DNA from: JBAVOR01 sp049692255
GTDB lineage: Bacteria; Babelota; Babeliae; Babelales; JACPOV01
Reading direction: 5' to 3'
Assembly: GCA_049692255.1 (NCBI GenBank)
Contig: JBAVOR010000031.1
Span: 25,564 to 89,563, forward strand
Length of the DNA: 64,000 bases
Shown here in pieces: positions 53,186 to 61,709 of this stretch. The position numbers and the translations under genes are program-made. Position 1 is the stretch's first letter. Every line of letters starts with the position of its first letter. Under the pieces are notes generated by a model. It was given only the letters and a program-made list of their open reading frames with translations. It searched no databases and was not told the origin of the DNA.

Positions 53186-55078
53186 TTAGTCCAAGGAAAA
53201 ACCGCGCACTGCACCAACAATCGTCTCTGCATCAATACCCGCCCACCTCAAAAGCTCTTCTGGTTTGCCAGACATGGGTATGTGCGTTACTGCTAAACAG
53301 TTGATAGCAATGTTATGATTGCGCAATGCATAGCACACCGCAGTTCCTAAACCACCATGCAAATAATGATCTTCTACCGTAATAATTTTTTTATGAGATT
53401 TCTCTGCTACTGACACGATCGTGTCAACATCAAGCGGTTTAATGCTGTAGGCGTCAATAACGGCAATAGTAATATTTTCTTTTTTGAGTATTTCATATGC
53501 TTTTAACGCTTCGTGCACGGTAATGCCCGCAGCAACAATGCATGTAGCATCGTGCGCGCTAGAGCGCAGAATGCTACAACCACCTATGGCAAATGTTTCA
53601 TCTTTGTATAATTGCGGCGTTACACCACGCGTGGTGCGCAAATAACTGATCGATGTATCATGCGCAGCCATGAGAGCGACTAATTGTGCTGTACTGTATG
53701 CATCACACGGATACAAAATGACCGAATCAGGGATCGCGCTCATGATCGCAATATCTTCTAACGCCATCTGCGAAGGGCCGTCTTGACCGATAGATACACC
53801 GGCATGAGAACCAACTAAGCGCAACGGTAAACGTCCAATTGCACTCATGCGTATTTGATCAACAGCACGCGAAAAGAATGCGCCAAATGTTGAAACGAAA
53901 GGAACAAAACCCATCGCCGCAAAACCGGCAGCCATGCTTACCATGTTTTGTTCTGCTATAAAACATTGCACAAAACGTTCTGGATGCGCATGTTCAAAAA
54001 TTTCTGCGAATGTGGAATTTTTTACTTCTGCGTCAAGTGACACAATTTTTTTATTTTCAGCACCCAATGCAGCTAATGCGATGCCATACGCTTTGCGCGT
54101 TGCAAGTGGCCCTGTATCAAATGATATTGATATGTTCGCCCCGCGCTCGGCATCCTTTCCGCCGTCGCACATGCTATGGCGGACGCGCGATACTTCGTTC
54201 GGCACCGTTATAATATTCGTTAATTTTGGATTACCGCGATACTGAGCGGCATCAGAAAATCGTTGTTGCAGCTCATTTTCCAGCGCAGCAAGCAGTTCTG
54301 GTTTAAATGCAACCCCATGGAATCCTTCTTTGTCTTGCACAGATTCAAGGCCATACCCTTTGAACGTATGTGCAACAATCACCGTTGGCTTGTCTGTATT
54401 TGCACGCGCTGCATTGATTGCATCAACCAGTTGCTGCATATTGTGCCCATCGACCGCTATTGCGTGCCAGCCGAACGCTTGTGCTTTGATAACAAACTCA
54501 TGCGTGTCATGCGCTTCCATTACCTGCGTCGTTTGCCCAAGCCTATTAGCATCGATAATCGCAATCAAATGATTCAGCTCATAAAACGCTGCTACTTCAA
54601 AAGCTTCCCACACAGAGCCTTCCGCCATTTCACTGTCACCCAGCAAACAAAATGTGTAAGAAAGAATATGCGCTATGCGCTTGGCATACGCAATACCAGC
54701 AGCAATAGAGAGCCCTTGCCCCAGTGAACCGGTTGCTGCTAATGCACCACTAAAGCGTGGAGTAGGGTGCCCTTCAAGTATTGATTGGAATTGACGATAG
54801 GTCATTAATTGATCATCGGTGATAACGCCTAGCTGTTTGTATGCTGCGTATAACAGCGGCGCTGCATGTCCTTTTGATAGAATAAAGTGATCATTAGCTA
54901 TTGGCCGCGGATTATGCGGATCGAAATGGATGCCATAAAAAAAAAGTGCCGCCGTAATATCGGCAGCAGATAAACAGGAGGTAATATGACCAGAACCAGC
55001 GTGTGTTGTCATGCGTAAACAATCACGCCGTAATTGATATGCGCAGTGCGCAAGAAATTCTTTATAATTTTTATCCAC
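53186..55078 (-). CDS. tkt: Transketolase
   Basis: 630 residues in one chain. Thiamine diphosphate binding is seen in THAGSGHITSCLS, the ILSKGHAAPLLYAAY block and GDSEMAEGSVWEAFEVA; the pyrimidine and C-terminal domains follow with FVQCFIAEQNMVSMAAGFAA and EDHYLHGGLGTAV. It moves two-carbon units between sugar phosphates in the cytoplasm. It starts at GTG with AGAGAGA upstream. Its last 28 codons are repeated at 51318-51404. Confidence 0.94.
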   Translation of the reverse strand: MDKNYKEFLAHCAYQLRRDCLRMTTHAGSGHITSCLSAADITAALFFYGIHFDPHNPRPIANDHFILSKGHAAPLLYAAYKQLGVITDDQLMTYRQFQSILEGHPTPRFSGALAATGSLGQGLSIAAGIAYAKRIAHILSYTFCLLGDSEMAEGSVWEAFEVAAFYELNHLIAIIDANRLGQTTQVMEAHDTHEFVIKAQAFGWHAIAVDGHNMQQLVDAINAARANTDKPTVIVAHTFKGYGLESVQDKEGFHGVAFKPELLAALENELQQRFSDAAQYRGNPKLTNIITVPNEVSRVRHSMCDGGKDAERGANISISFDTGPLATRKAYGIALAALGAENKKIVSLDAEVKNSTFAEIFEHAHPERFVQCFIAEQNMVSMAAGFAAMGFVPFVSTFGAFFSRAVDQIRMSAIGRLPLRLVGSHAGVSIGQDGPSQMALEDIAIMSAIPDSVILYPCDAYSTAQLVALMAAHDTSISYLRTTRGVTPQLYKDETFAIGGCSILRSSAHDATCIVAAGITVHEALKAYEILKKENITIAVIDAYSIKPLDVDTIVSVAEKSHKKIITVEDHYLHGGLGTAVCYALRNHNIAINCLAVTHIPMSGKPEELLRWAGIDAETIVGAVRGFSLD

Positions 55079-55097
55079 AACATTCTCTCTTTTAAAT

Positions 55098-55163
55098 GCG
55101 CTCAGATACCCCTTCGATACACCCGACTACGCTAAAGCTACGTCGTGCACTCAGGGCGAGCGC
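55098..55163. repeat. Dispersed palindromic repeat, family A
   Basis: GCGCTCAGATACCCCTTCGA to GCACTCAGGGCGAGCGCT, between tkt and a secreted gene. Confidence 0.8.
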
Positions 55164-55194
55164 TCTTAAACCTTACTAAAAAAAAGAAATTATG

Positions 55195-55680
55195 TTAATC
55201 GCATCTCACCGCATCAACGCCCTCGGTGGGATCATGATGACAGGTATTAATATATTGATAAATATCGTTATATTCGAGTCTCTGGATAAGATTGAATGCT
55301 TTTTGTTGATCGCGATCATACACCATATTAACGAGCATATTATATACCACTTCAGGTGAAAGACTTTTATAGTTGGGTGCAATAAGTTCAAGCACTATAT
55401 TTACTTTTTCCTCAACGCGCAACCCAACACGCTCATGCAATCTTTCAATAATATGCACAATTTTCTTTTCCCATGCATCACCCTGCAACTCTTTAGTTTC
55501 TTTTTGGTACAGCTCAATTGCTTTCCACTGATACCCAGTTGGCCCACCATAAATAAGCCCATGCGCTTGAGCAACCTCTGATAAAGGAGCTAAATTCTGC
55601 GGAATGGCGCGCAAAAAGCTATTAGGTAATGCGCTTATTATGCATGCTATCACAAACATTTTGCTAATACGCATAATCAT
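55195..55680 (-). CDS. Secreted hypothetical protein
   Basis: 161 residues. Signal peptide (KMFVIACIISALPNSFLRA) and a mostly helical mature part of about 135 residues with an EKIVHIIERLHERVGLRVEE helix. The start overlaps the preceding gene's stop by four bases (ATGA), so the two are coupled. No family recognised. Confidence 0.75.
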   Translation of the reverse strand: MIMRISKMFVIACIISALPNSFLRAIPQNLAPLSEVAQAHGLIYGGPTGYQWKAIELYQKETKELQGDAWEKKIVHIIERLHERVGLRVEEKVNIVLELIAPNYKSLSPEVVYNMLVNMVYDRDQQKAFNLIQRLEYNDIYQYINTCHHDPTEGVDAVRCD

Positions 55681-56261
55681 AACCTGACCCCTTCTGGTAA
55701 AGCGTAGTTTTGATCTACATTATCATTCTTTTTATCTTGCTCTTCATGCTCTTCTTCTTTTGGTGCTGGAATGGAAGAAGGAGTTACACGCATCTGTATC
55801 GGCTTTAAAGTGCTCACATCGATAGAAAGATTCTTTGTTGGTGGCTGCCCTATGCCAGTAAACCCCATCTTAATTGAAACAGTCAATGTAATACTATCTG
55901 CATCACTGTATGCATCAAATGTTTGTTGCACGGAACTATTATTCGCCGTCAATTGCACACGCGCAGGCAGCGCGCTAAAAGTAAAATCTTGTTTGTCACC
56001 ATATGCAATTGGCTTAGTGATAGTTTGTATTATCCCATTCTGGTCATCAAAAAAAGTGCCTGTACTAATATCGTAATAGGTGGTTGGTAGCACAGTAATA
56101 GCAGTCGAAGTAGCTCTGCCTCCTGTATGAGTGTTTGTCTTCACCACTGGTGATACATCTTTTACTTTATTAATAATAGTAATGGTAACACCCTGGAGCT
56201 GATGAGCCAGCGCAAACATGGCTATAGACCAGACACGCAACAGGATTAATTTTTTTTCCAT
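55677..56261 (-). CDS. Secreted beta-rich hypothetical protein
   Basis: 194 residues from the ATG at 56261 (a TTG nine bases earlier is possible). Signal peptide (LLRVWSIAMFALAHQLQG), about 120 residues of alternating Thr/Val/Ile strands, then a Pro/Glu/Asp-rich tail. Layout suggests an extracellular beta-sandwich. Coupled to the gene at 55195. No family recognised. Confidence 0.74.
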   Translation of the reverse strand: MEKKLILLRVWSIAMFALAHQLQGVTITIINKVKDVSPVVKTNTHTGGRATSTAITVLPTTYYDISTGTFFDDQNGIIQTITKPIAYGDKQDFTFSALPARVQLTANNSSVQQTFDAYSDADSITLTVSIKMGFTGIGQPPTKNLSIDVSTLKPIQMRVTPSSIPAPKEEEHEEQDKKNDNVDQNYALPEGVRL

Positions 56262-56282
56262 AGCTTTCAACTCACTTTTATT

Positions 56283-56318
56283 AAAAAAAATGCTGCACGC
56301 ATTGTCCTGCGCGCAGCA
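56283..56318 (-). terminator. Intrinsic terminator
   Basis: On the minus strand TGCTGCGCGCA/TGCGTGCAGCA (11-bp stem with one G-T pair) is followed by eight T. It ends the transcript of the gene at 56331. Confidence 0.88.
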
Positions 56319-56330
56319 CTCATCTTTTTA

Positions 56331-56606
56331 TTACGCTTCTTTTTCCACATCTTCAGTATTTTGGATTGTCATCTCATCACCATTGTTTGGTCGAATCGTT
56401 GATGTTGGATCATTTTCATCTTGCAGCATCTCTGAATGCATTGTCGGCTCTTCAGTTTCTACTGCAGCTGCTGGTTGTGGACTCTCTATCGCCTTTTCTA
56501 CTGCATGACTAGGGCTAAAACTTGGCACATCGCTCAGTTCACTTGCTTGTAAGCAATTGACTGTTGCTAGTGCACCGATTATAAGCGCTATTACTTGTTT
56601 GTTCAT
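56331..56606 (-). CDS. Small acidic secreted protein
   Basis: 91 residues: signal peptide (VIALIIGALATVNCLQA) and a disordered, Glu/Asp/Pro-rich mature part of about 70 residues. GAGGAG precedes the ATG and a strong terminator follows the stop. No family recognised. Confidence 0.72.
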   Translation of the reverse strand: MNKQVIALIIGALATVNCLQASELSDVPSFSPSHAVEKAIESPQPAAAVETEEPTMHSEMLQDENDPTSTIRPNNGDEMTIQNTEDVEKEA

Positions 56607-56646
56607 ATGAAACTCCTCAATAACAAAACAGATTCACTTTTCTATT

Positions 56647-57252
56647 TTATGATGAAGCGGTAGTTGTTTTTGCTACACTACTCTGTTTTCCTTTGTAACC
56701 CGCTTGAACCTTATGGCCTTTTTTATGTTTCTTAAGGAAACCATTATCTTTCAACCATTTAACAAATACATGTCTCTTCAAGAACAACGCTGTATGGAAG
56801 TACCCTTCATCTTTACCATATTGGGTACGAACCAATGAAGCAAATGCCCACGTTTGTTCTTTTAATGTACGCACAAATGGGTGAATATCTTTCACGTCCT
56901 TTAATTTTTTGTCTGTAACTAAAGAAGCGGTATGAGCGATGGCCACTAACTGACCATTTAATGCAGGGTTCTTCGTATCAACTTTTTTCAACTCTGCAAG
57001 TTGCTTGAAAACGGTATCATAGTCTTTATGCCTTGCAGCATCAACTGTCTTCTCTACGATAGATTTAAATGTATCATACCCATCAATCGCTGAACCCCAT
57101 TTTTTATGGTGGCCCATCTTTGGGTGTTGTTGTATTTTCGATTCTTGGGTATCTCCTGCTGTTGATTCAGTTTTTTCACCTGACATCAAAGCAGCGTCCC
57201 CTAAAAATAAACTTAGTACTAATATAGGTAATAACTTTTTATATGTACTCAT
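56647..57252 (-). CDS. Secreted basic hypothetical protein
   Basis: 201 residues. Signal peptide (LLPILVLSLFLGDAALMSG), a Gln/Lys/His-rich segment, a helical domain at about 55-165 with DTVFKQLAELKKVD, and a Lys/Gly-rich C-terminus. AAGGGAG precedes the ATG. No family recognised. Confidence 0.76.
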   Translation of the reverse strand: MSTYKKLLPILVLSLFLGDAALMSGEKTESTAGDTQESKIQQHPKMGHHKKWGSAIDGYDTFKSIVEKTVDAARHKDYDTVFKQLAELKKVDTKNPALNGQLVAIAHTASLVTDKKLKDVKDIHPFVRTLKEQTWAFASLVRTQYGKDEGYFHTALFLKRHVFVKWLKDNGFLKKHKKGHKVQAGYKGKQSSVAKTTTASS

Positions 57253-57391
57253 GAAAACTCCCTTTTTATGTTAACTATGTAAGTTTTAAAGACACCGCGT
57301 CTTAATTCTAACTATAACTGAATTAATAGACAAAAATCAATGGTTTTACTCTTTATTTTTAACTTATCACACGCTGTACAGGAGCATATAG

Positions 57392-58444
57392 TTGGGATAC
57401 AGTGAGTTAAAAGGGGCTATAGATACGTTCACGATTATATGGCATACCATGGCAATACGCACCCGACTCCTCTGGCATATACGCGGTTTTTATTATCACA
57501 CCTTTCGTTCATTAAGAACGCAAATGATCGTAAGCCTTTGCACATTACCAGTGCTCGCTGCATGGGGGCTCCCCTTTTCTATTCTTACACCACTGGGTAA
57601 CATTATTTTTTCACCTTTTTTGTTTATCATTCTGCTTTTTTCTTCTTTACTTTTTTTTACCGAACTGCTGCACATTCCTAACAGTTGGCTTGTCTATTTG
57701 CTTGAATGGGCTATGCATGCGTATCAGTATTGCCTTTCATGGTCCGGTTCGTTTGGCATGATACCGCTCAAGCGCCCTTCTGTGTTATTACTCTGCCTAT
57801 CGCTGGTAGCAGTTGCTGCTTTGGTGCATCACCAAAAAACGTGGCTGCATCGCTATAGCCTACTGGTATACACATGTGCATGCGCACTCTTGTTGTTCCT
57901 GTTGCATACGGTGCCAACGAATCATCTCGCCGTGTATCAACTCCCTTGCAAAAGATCACCCGTAACTCTTTTGTCTGACTCTCACGCACTCATTATCATC
58001 GACAACGGCGCACTCGGCAGCATACCAAACGGCCCATCATTTGTAGAATATACATTGCTACCAGCAATGCGTTCGCGATATGGTACGCATCAGATCGATC
58101 ATTACATTGTTTTACAATACAATACGTGGACCATGCAGGCACTCGAACAGGTGTGTTCACTGACAACGGTTAAAAATATATATATACCGACTTGGCGCGG
58201 CTATCTGCCTCGCAGCTGTTATACCGCGTACCAACAGTTTATTGCTACGGCACATGCACGCAAAACGCGGGTGCATTATCTACATAAAAAACAGGTAGAA
58301 ATCTCCTTAAGAAATGGCACCTGTACCTTAGAGCGCATCGAGCAAGCAATTGAATATCGCAGCGCCACCATTCGCGGATTCTGCGTACAATATCGCATCG
58401 AAGGCCAAGAAGGAGCTATCTATCCTAAATTTGTCAAAAAATAA
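57392..58444 (+). CDS. ComEC-like membrane protein with degenerate MBL domain
   Basis: 350 residues. The first part has the hydrophobic run of the ComEC competence domain (SLCTLPVLAAWGLPFSILTP, LGNIIFSPFLFIILLFSSLL, LEWAMHAYQY). The C-terminal 160 residues follow ComEC's metallo-beta-lactamase-like domain (SDSHALIIIDNG, YGTHQIDHYIVLQYNTW) but lack the HxHxDH metal site, so it is probably not a nuclease. It is about half the usual ComEC length, with the N-terminal part missing. The start is TTG at 57392, chosen because AGGAG lies seven bases upstream; the next ATG is at 57449. Confidence 0.7.
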   Translation: MGYSELKGAIDTFTIIWHTMAIRTRLLWHIRGFYYHTFRSLRTQMIVSLCTLPVLAAWGLPFSILTPLGNIIFSPFLFIILLFSSLLFFTELLHIPNSWLVYLLEWAMHAYQYCLSWSGSFGMIPLKRPSVLLLCLSLVAVAALVHHQKTWLHRYSLLVYTCACALLLFLLHTVPTNHLAVYQLPCKRSPVTLLSDSHALIIIDNGALGSIPNGPSFVEYTLLPAMRSRYGTHQIDHYIVLQYNTWTMQALEQVCSLTTVKNIYIPTWRGYLPRSCYTAYQQFIATAHARKTRVHYLHKKQVEISLRNGTCTLERIEQAIEYRSATIRGFCVQYRIEGQEGAIYPKFVKK

Positions 58445-58475
58445 GATCTAGTGGAGCACGTCACAACACGCCCAT

Positions 58476-59096
58476 TTAGCTCACCAAAATCGCTCGAGCA
58501 GGCGCACCATCAAGCCCCGGCAAAGCCAACGGCAAACAGTACAGCTGATACACGCCTGGTTTCACGTGCGCAAGACGCAACCCTTCAATAATTACCACGT
58601 TACGCGACAGCAATATCTTATGGGTTGGATGATCTGGTTGATTAAACTCGATACCCAAATAATCGATCCCTATCGCTTTAATGCCTTGCTCAACACAATA
58701 GCGCGCTGCATCTTCGCTCACATACACAAACTGATGGTCGAAAGGCTCATCTACTTTACGCGCACTGTTACGCGTTTTGCAGAGAACAATTTCATCTTTT
58801 TGTAACTGATGCGCCGCTAAATCTTCGCGCGTAATACAGTTATTTGCCGTGGTGCAGTCGATTACCCGCGCCGTACCACACAGTTGCGTTAGAGGCACTT
58901 GATCAATAGCAGCACCATCAGCCAAAAAATGTGCTGGCGCGTCGATGTGTGTGCCGGTATGAGTATTAAATAAAACGATTGTTTCACGGGCGCCGTTCTG
59001 TTCAATGGTTTTAAAAGCAGTTGTTTTAAACTGTGCGCGATCTTTATATTCCGTTACGCCAGCCGCAAGGGGCCAGCTAATATCTATAATTTTCAT
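58476..59096 (-). CDS. Cyclase-family (KynB-like) metal hydrolase
   Basis: 206 residues. H46-T-G-T-H50-I-D52-A-P-A-H56 is the HxGTHxDxPxH signature of the cyclase/kynurenine formamidase family; later blocks (GIDYLGIEF, LSRNVVIIEGLRL) also match. It hydrolyses a formamide or lactam-type bond with zinc; the substrate cannot be told and no tryptophan-catabolic genes are near. GGAG precedes the ATG. A family A repeat follows the start side. Confidence 0.9.
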   Translation of the reverse strand: MKIIDISWPLAAGVTEYKDRAQFKTTAFKTIEQNGARETIVLFNTHTGTHIDAPAHFLADGAAIDQVPLTQLCGTARVIDCTTANNCITREDLAAHQLQKDEIVLCKTRNSARKVDEPFDHQFVYVSEDAARYCVEQGIKAIGIDYLGIEFNQPDHPTHKILLSRNVVIIEGLRLAHVKPGVYQLYCLPLALPGLDGAPARAILVS

Positions 59097-59108
59097 ACAT
59101 TATCTCCG

Positions 59109-59160
59109 GCGCTCATGTCCTTCGATACACCGCTCTTCGAGCGGCACTCAGGATGAGCGC
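59109..59160. repeat. Dispersed palindromic repeat, family A
   Basis: GCGCTCATGTCCTTCGATAC to CACTCAGGATGAGCGC with perfect internal hairpin CCGCTC-TTC-GAGCGG. Sequence 59161-59291 holds nothing I recognise. Confidence 0.85.
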
Positions 59161-59291
59161 TTTTTAAGCTTATGTGCTATGGACTAGTTAAATTTTATAC
59201 AATCAAACTAATAGATTATCAATCGCTCTTTTAAAGATCCTTAATAGTCTATGGCTCACCGGGACCGGATAAAGTTTTGCTTGCTTTTTTT

Positions 59292-59396
59292 GCGCTCATC
59301 CTGAGTGTTCGACAAAGTCGAATGTATCGAAGGGTCAAGCGCTCATATGGTTCGATACGATTTTTCGCTACGCTCAAAATCACTCACCATGAGCGC
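59292..59396. repeat. Two overlapping family A repeats reaching into gnd
   Basis: GCGCTCATCCTGAGTGTTCG to AGGGTCAAGCGCTC (59292-59344), then GCGCTCATATGGTTCGATAC to CTCACCATGAGCGC (59339-59396). The second supplies the last codons (SAHGE) and the stop of gnd. Confidence 0.8.
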
Positions 59397-60315
59397 TGGG
59401 ATTATCTTTTTTTGGTGCGATCCGTTCAATAGCATGTCCGCCAAATTTGTGACGCAAAAGAGACACGAGTTGCGTAGCAAAAGTACCGCCCGTATGCTGC
59501 GATTCATGGCGAATGGCCAAAGAACGTTCGATTAAATCAACGGGTATATTGTGCGCATGCGCTTCTTCCACTGTCCATGCACCCATGCCACTTTCTGCAA
59601 CACGACCAGAAATCGTTTCTACACTATCATGCGTTAGCCCATCAGCAAGCAGTTCCAAAATCCAAGAACGAATTACCGAACCGTGGCACCACACCTGTGC
59701 TACTTTGTCTAAATGCAACTGAGGAAACGAACCTTCATGCAACAGCTGAAACCCTTCTGCATATGCTTGCAACAAAGCGTATTCAATGCCGTTGTGCACC
59801 ATTTTTACGTAATGGCCTGCGCCCGATGCCCCCATGTATGCATAGCCGTGTGGAATAGCTAATACGGCAAACAATGGCTCTACGTGTTTAAACACATCAT
59901 GGGAACCACCGATCATTAAGCAGTAACCTATCTCTTTGCCCTTGAGACCACCTGATGTGCCACAATCAAGAAATGCAATGCCATGTGCAGCGCAATGCGC
60001 TGCACGACGAATTGAATCTGAAAATTTACTGTTCCCCCCATCAACCACTATTACATTTTGTTTGCCTGACGCAATAATAACGTCGAGCATTGCATCAACC
60101 GGTTTACCCGCAGGTACCATCAACCACAACAGATCTGCAAAAGCAACTAATGCTTCAACCGTATCGACCGTTTTTATTGCCTGGGCGTGTGCATGAGCAA
60201 CCGATTCTGCAGATGGATCGTATCCGCATACCGCAAATCCGCCCTGTTGTGCACGATATGCAATCGCACTACCCATACGTCCTAATCCAATTACCCCAAT
60301 CTTTATATGCGCCAT
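59380..60315 (-). CDS. gnd: 6-phosphogluconate dehydrogenase, short form
   Basis: 311 residues, the length of the short decarboxylating enzyme rather than the 470-residue form. Rossmann motif GVIGLGRMGSAIA at the N-terminus, then MVPAGKPVDAML, DGGNSKFSDSIRRA, DCGTSGGLKG, and KMVHNGIEYALLQAYAEGF with the catalytic Lys and Asn. It oxidises 6-phosphogluconate to ribulose-5-P. Its start overlaps zwf by 13 bases. Its last five codons and stop come from a dispersed repeat. Confidence 0.93.
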   Translation of the reverse strand: MAHIKIGVIGLGRMGSAIAYRAQQGGFAVCGYDPSAESVAHAHAQAIKTVDTVEALVAFADLLWLMVPAGKPVDAMLDVIIASGKQNVIVVDGGNSKFSDSIRRAAHCAAHGIAFLDCGTSGGLKGKEIGYCLMIGGSHDVFKHVEPLFAVLAIPHGYAYMGASGAGHYVKMVHNGIEYALLQAYAEGFQLLHEGSFPQLHLDKVAQVWCHGSVIRSWILELLADGLTHDSVETISGRVAESGMGAWTVEEAHAHNIPVDLIERSLAIRHESQHTGGTFATQLVSLLRHKFGGHAIERIAPKKDNPSAHGE

Positions 60316-61709
60316 ACTATCCCATTTCGTTGATTAAAAGCGAGTAACTCTTGTGGGCCATTGCTTGCTTGCATATATTTATACACCGACAACTCAGACC
60401 CTTGAATTGCATCAATAATTTTCCATGCGTATTCAATTTCATCTAAGCGCACCGAAACCGATTGCTCGCCTGCCATGATATGCTCTAACAATATTTCATA
60501 TGCTTCTGGCGTTGCAGTACCAAACGTATAATCATGATTAAATGCCAGTTGCACTGGCGTTACTTCAAACTGTTCGCCCGGTTTTTTGGTGTTCAGCTGA
60601 ATAGAAAAGCTAGAGATTGGATCGATCTGAATAGTTAAATAGTTTGAACTATAGATGCATTGTGCACGCAAACGACAGGGCACTTCTTTAAATTTAATAT
60701 GGATCGAGCTATTTTTTTGCTCTAAACATTTGCCTGTCTTGATATAAAAAGGGACACCCTGCCAGCGCGGTGTATCAACAAACATTTTGAGTGCAGCAAA
60801 CGTGGGCGTTTGTGAAGTGGGAGATACGTTCTTTTCACTCGTATATCCACGATATTGCCCGAGCAATCCATCAGCAAAACGAATGTGCTGCAACGTGGCA
60901 GCCTTCTGGTTGCGAATATGATGCGCATCTAAATCTTCCGGCAACTCCATAGCAACTAAACTGAGTAACTGGAGCATATGATTTTGCACTACATCTTTGA
61001 GCACTCCATACTCATCGTAATAGGCTCCCCGCCCTTCCATGCCCACTGTTTCATCGACAATAATCTGCACTTCATCGATATACTGATTATTCCAAAGCGG
61101 TTCAAAGATCATGTTGGTAAAGCGTACCAGCACAATGCTGCTGACCAACTCTTTAGTTAAATAATGATCGATGCGATAAATCTGTGATTCATCAAAATGG
61201 GTATTAATACACTGATTAATTTCATGTGCGGAAAGCTCATCGAGACCAAACGGTTTTTCATACACAATACGGTGCCATTGCTTACCATCGATCGTACCAT
61301 CATTACGCGCTTTGCTCACCAATTTTGAAACACCAAGTGCTTGCGTAATAGGACAAAATAACAATGAAGGAACTGCCAAATACACGATGCGATTACCCGA
61401 CAACTGATACTCTTTTTCCAATGATGACACAAACGCAGTTAATCGATTAAAACTTGCTTGATCGGTAAAATCGATCTGATAATAATAACTATTTTTCTGC
61501 AACGTACGCCATACCGTATCATCAACAGAACGGATATGTTCTCTGGCGCGATTGATATAGCCATCGGCAGAAGATTCATCACGTGCTGCGCCAACGATAA
61601 TAAATCGATCAATTTTATGATCGTGTATCAAACGATACAACGCTGGAATGAGCTTCCGTTTTGCCAAATCACCGGTTGCACCCAAAATAATAAACGTACA
61701 TTCATTCAT
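60303..61709 (-). CDS. zwf: Glucose-6-phosphate 1-dehydrogenase
   Basis: 468 residues. NAD(P)-binding GATGDLAKRKLIPALY at the N-terminus, the substrate motif RIDHYLTKELV around residue 180 (usually RIDHYLGKE), and EKPFGLD shortly before it. First committed step of the oxidative pentose phosphate pathway, giving NADPH and 6-phosphogluconolactone. It overlaps pgi by 8 bases upstream and gnd downstream, forming a tight operon. No lactonase gene (pgl) is visible in the window. Confidence 0.96.
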   Translation of the reverse strand: MNECTFIILGATGDLAKRKLIPALYRLIHDHKIDRFIIVGAARDESSADGYINRAREHIRSVDDTVWRTLQKNSYYYQIDFTDQASFNRLTAFVSSLEKEYQLSGNRIVYLAVPSLLFCPITQALGVSKLVSKARNDGTIDGKQWHRIVYEKPFGLDELSAHEINQCINTHFDESQIYRIDHYLTKELVSSIVLVRFTNMIFEPLWNNQYIDEVQIIVDETVGMEGRGAYYDEYGVLKDVVQNHMLQLLSLVAMELPEDLDAHHIRNQKAATLQHIRFADGLLGQYRGYTSEKNVSPTSQTPTFAALKMFVDTPRWQGVPFYIKTGKCLEQKNSSIHIKFKEVPCRLRAQCIYSSNYLTIQIDPISSFSIQLNTKKPGEQFEVTPVQLAFNHDYTFGTATPEAYEILLEHIMAGEQSVSVRLDEIEYAWKIIDAIQGSELSVYKYMQASNGPQELLAFNQRNGIVWRI

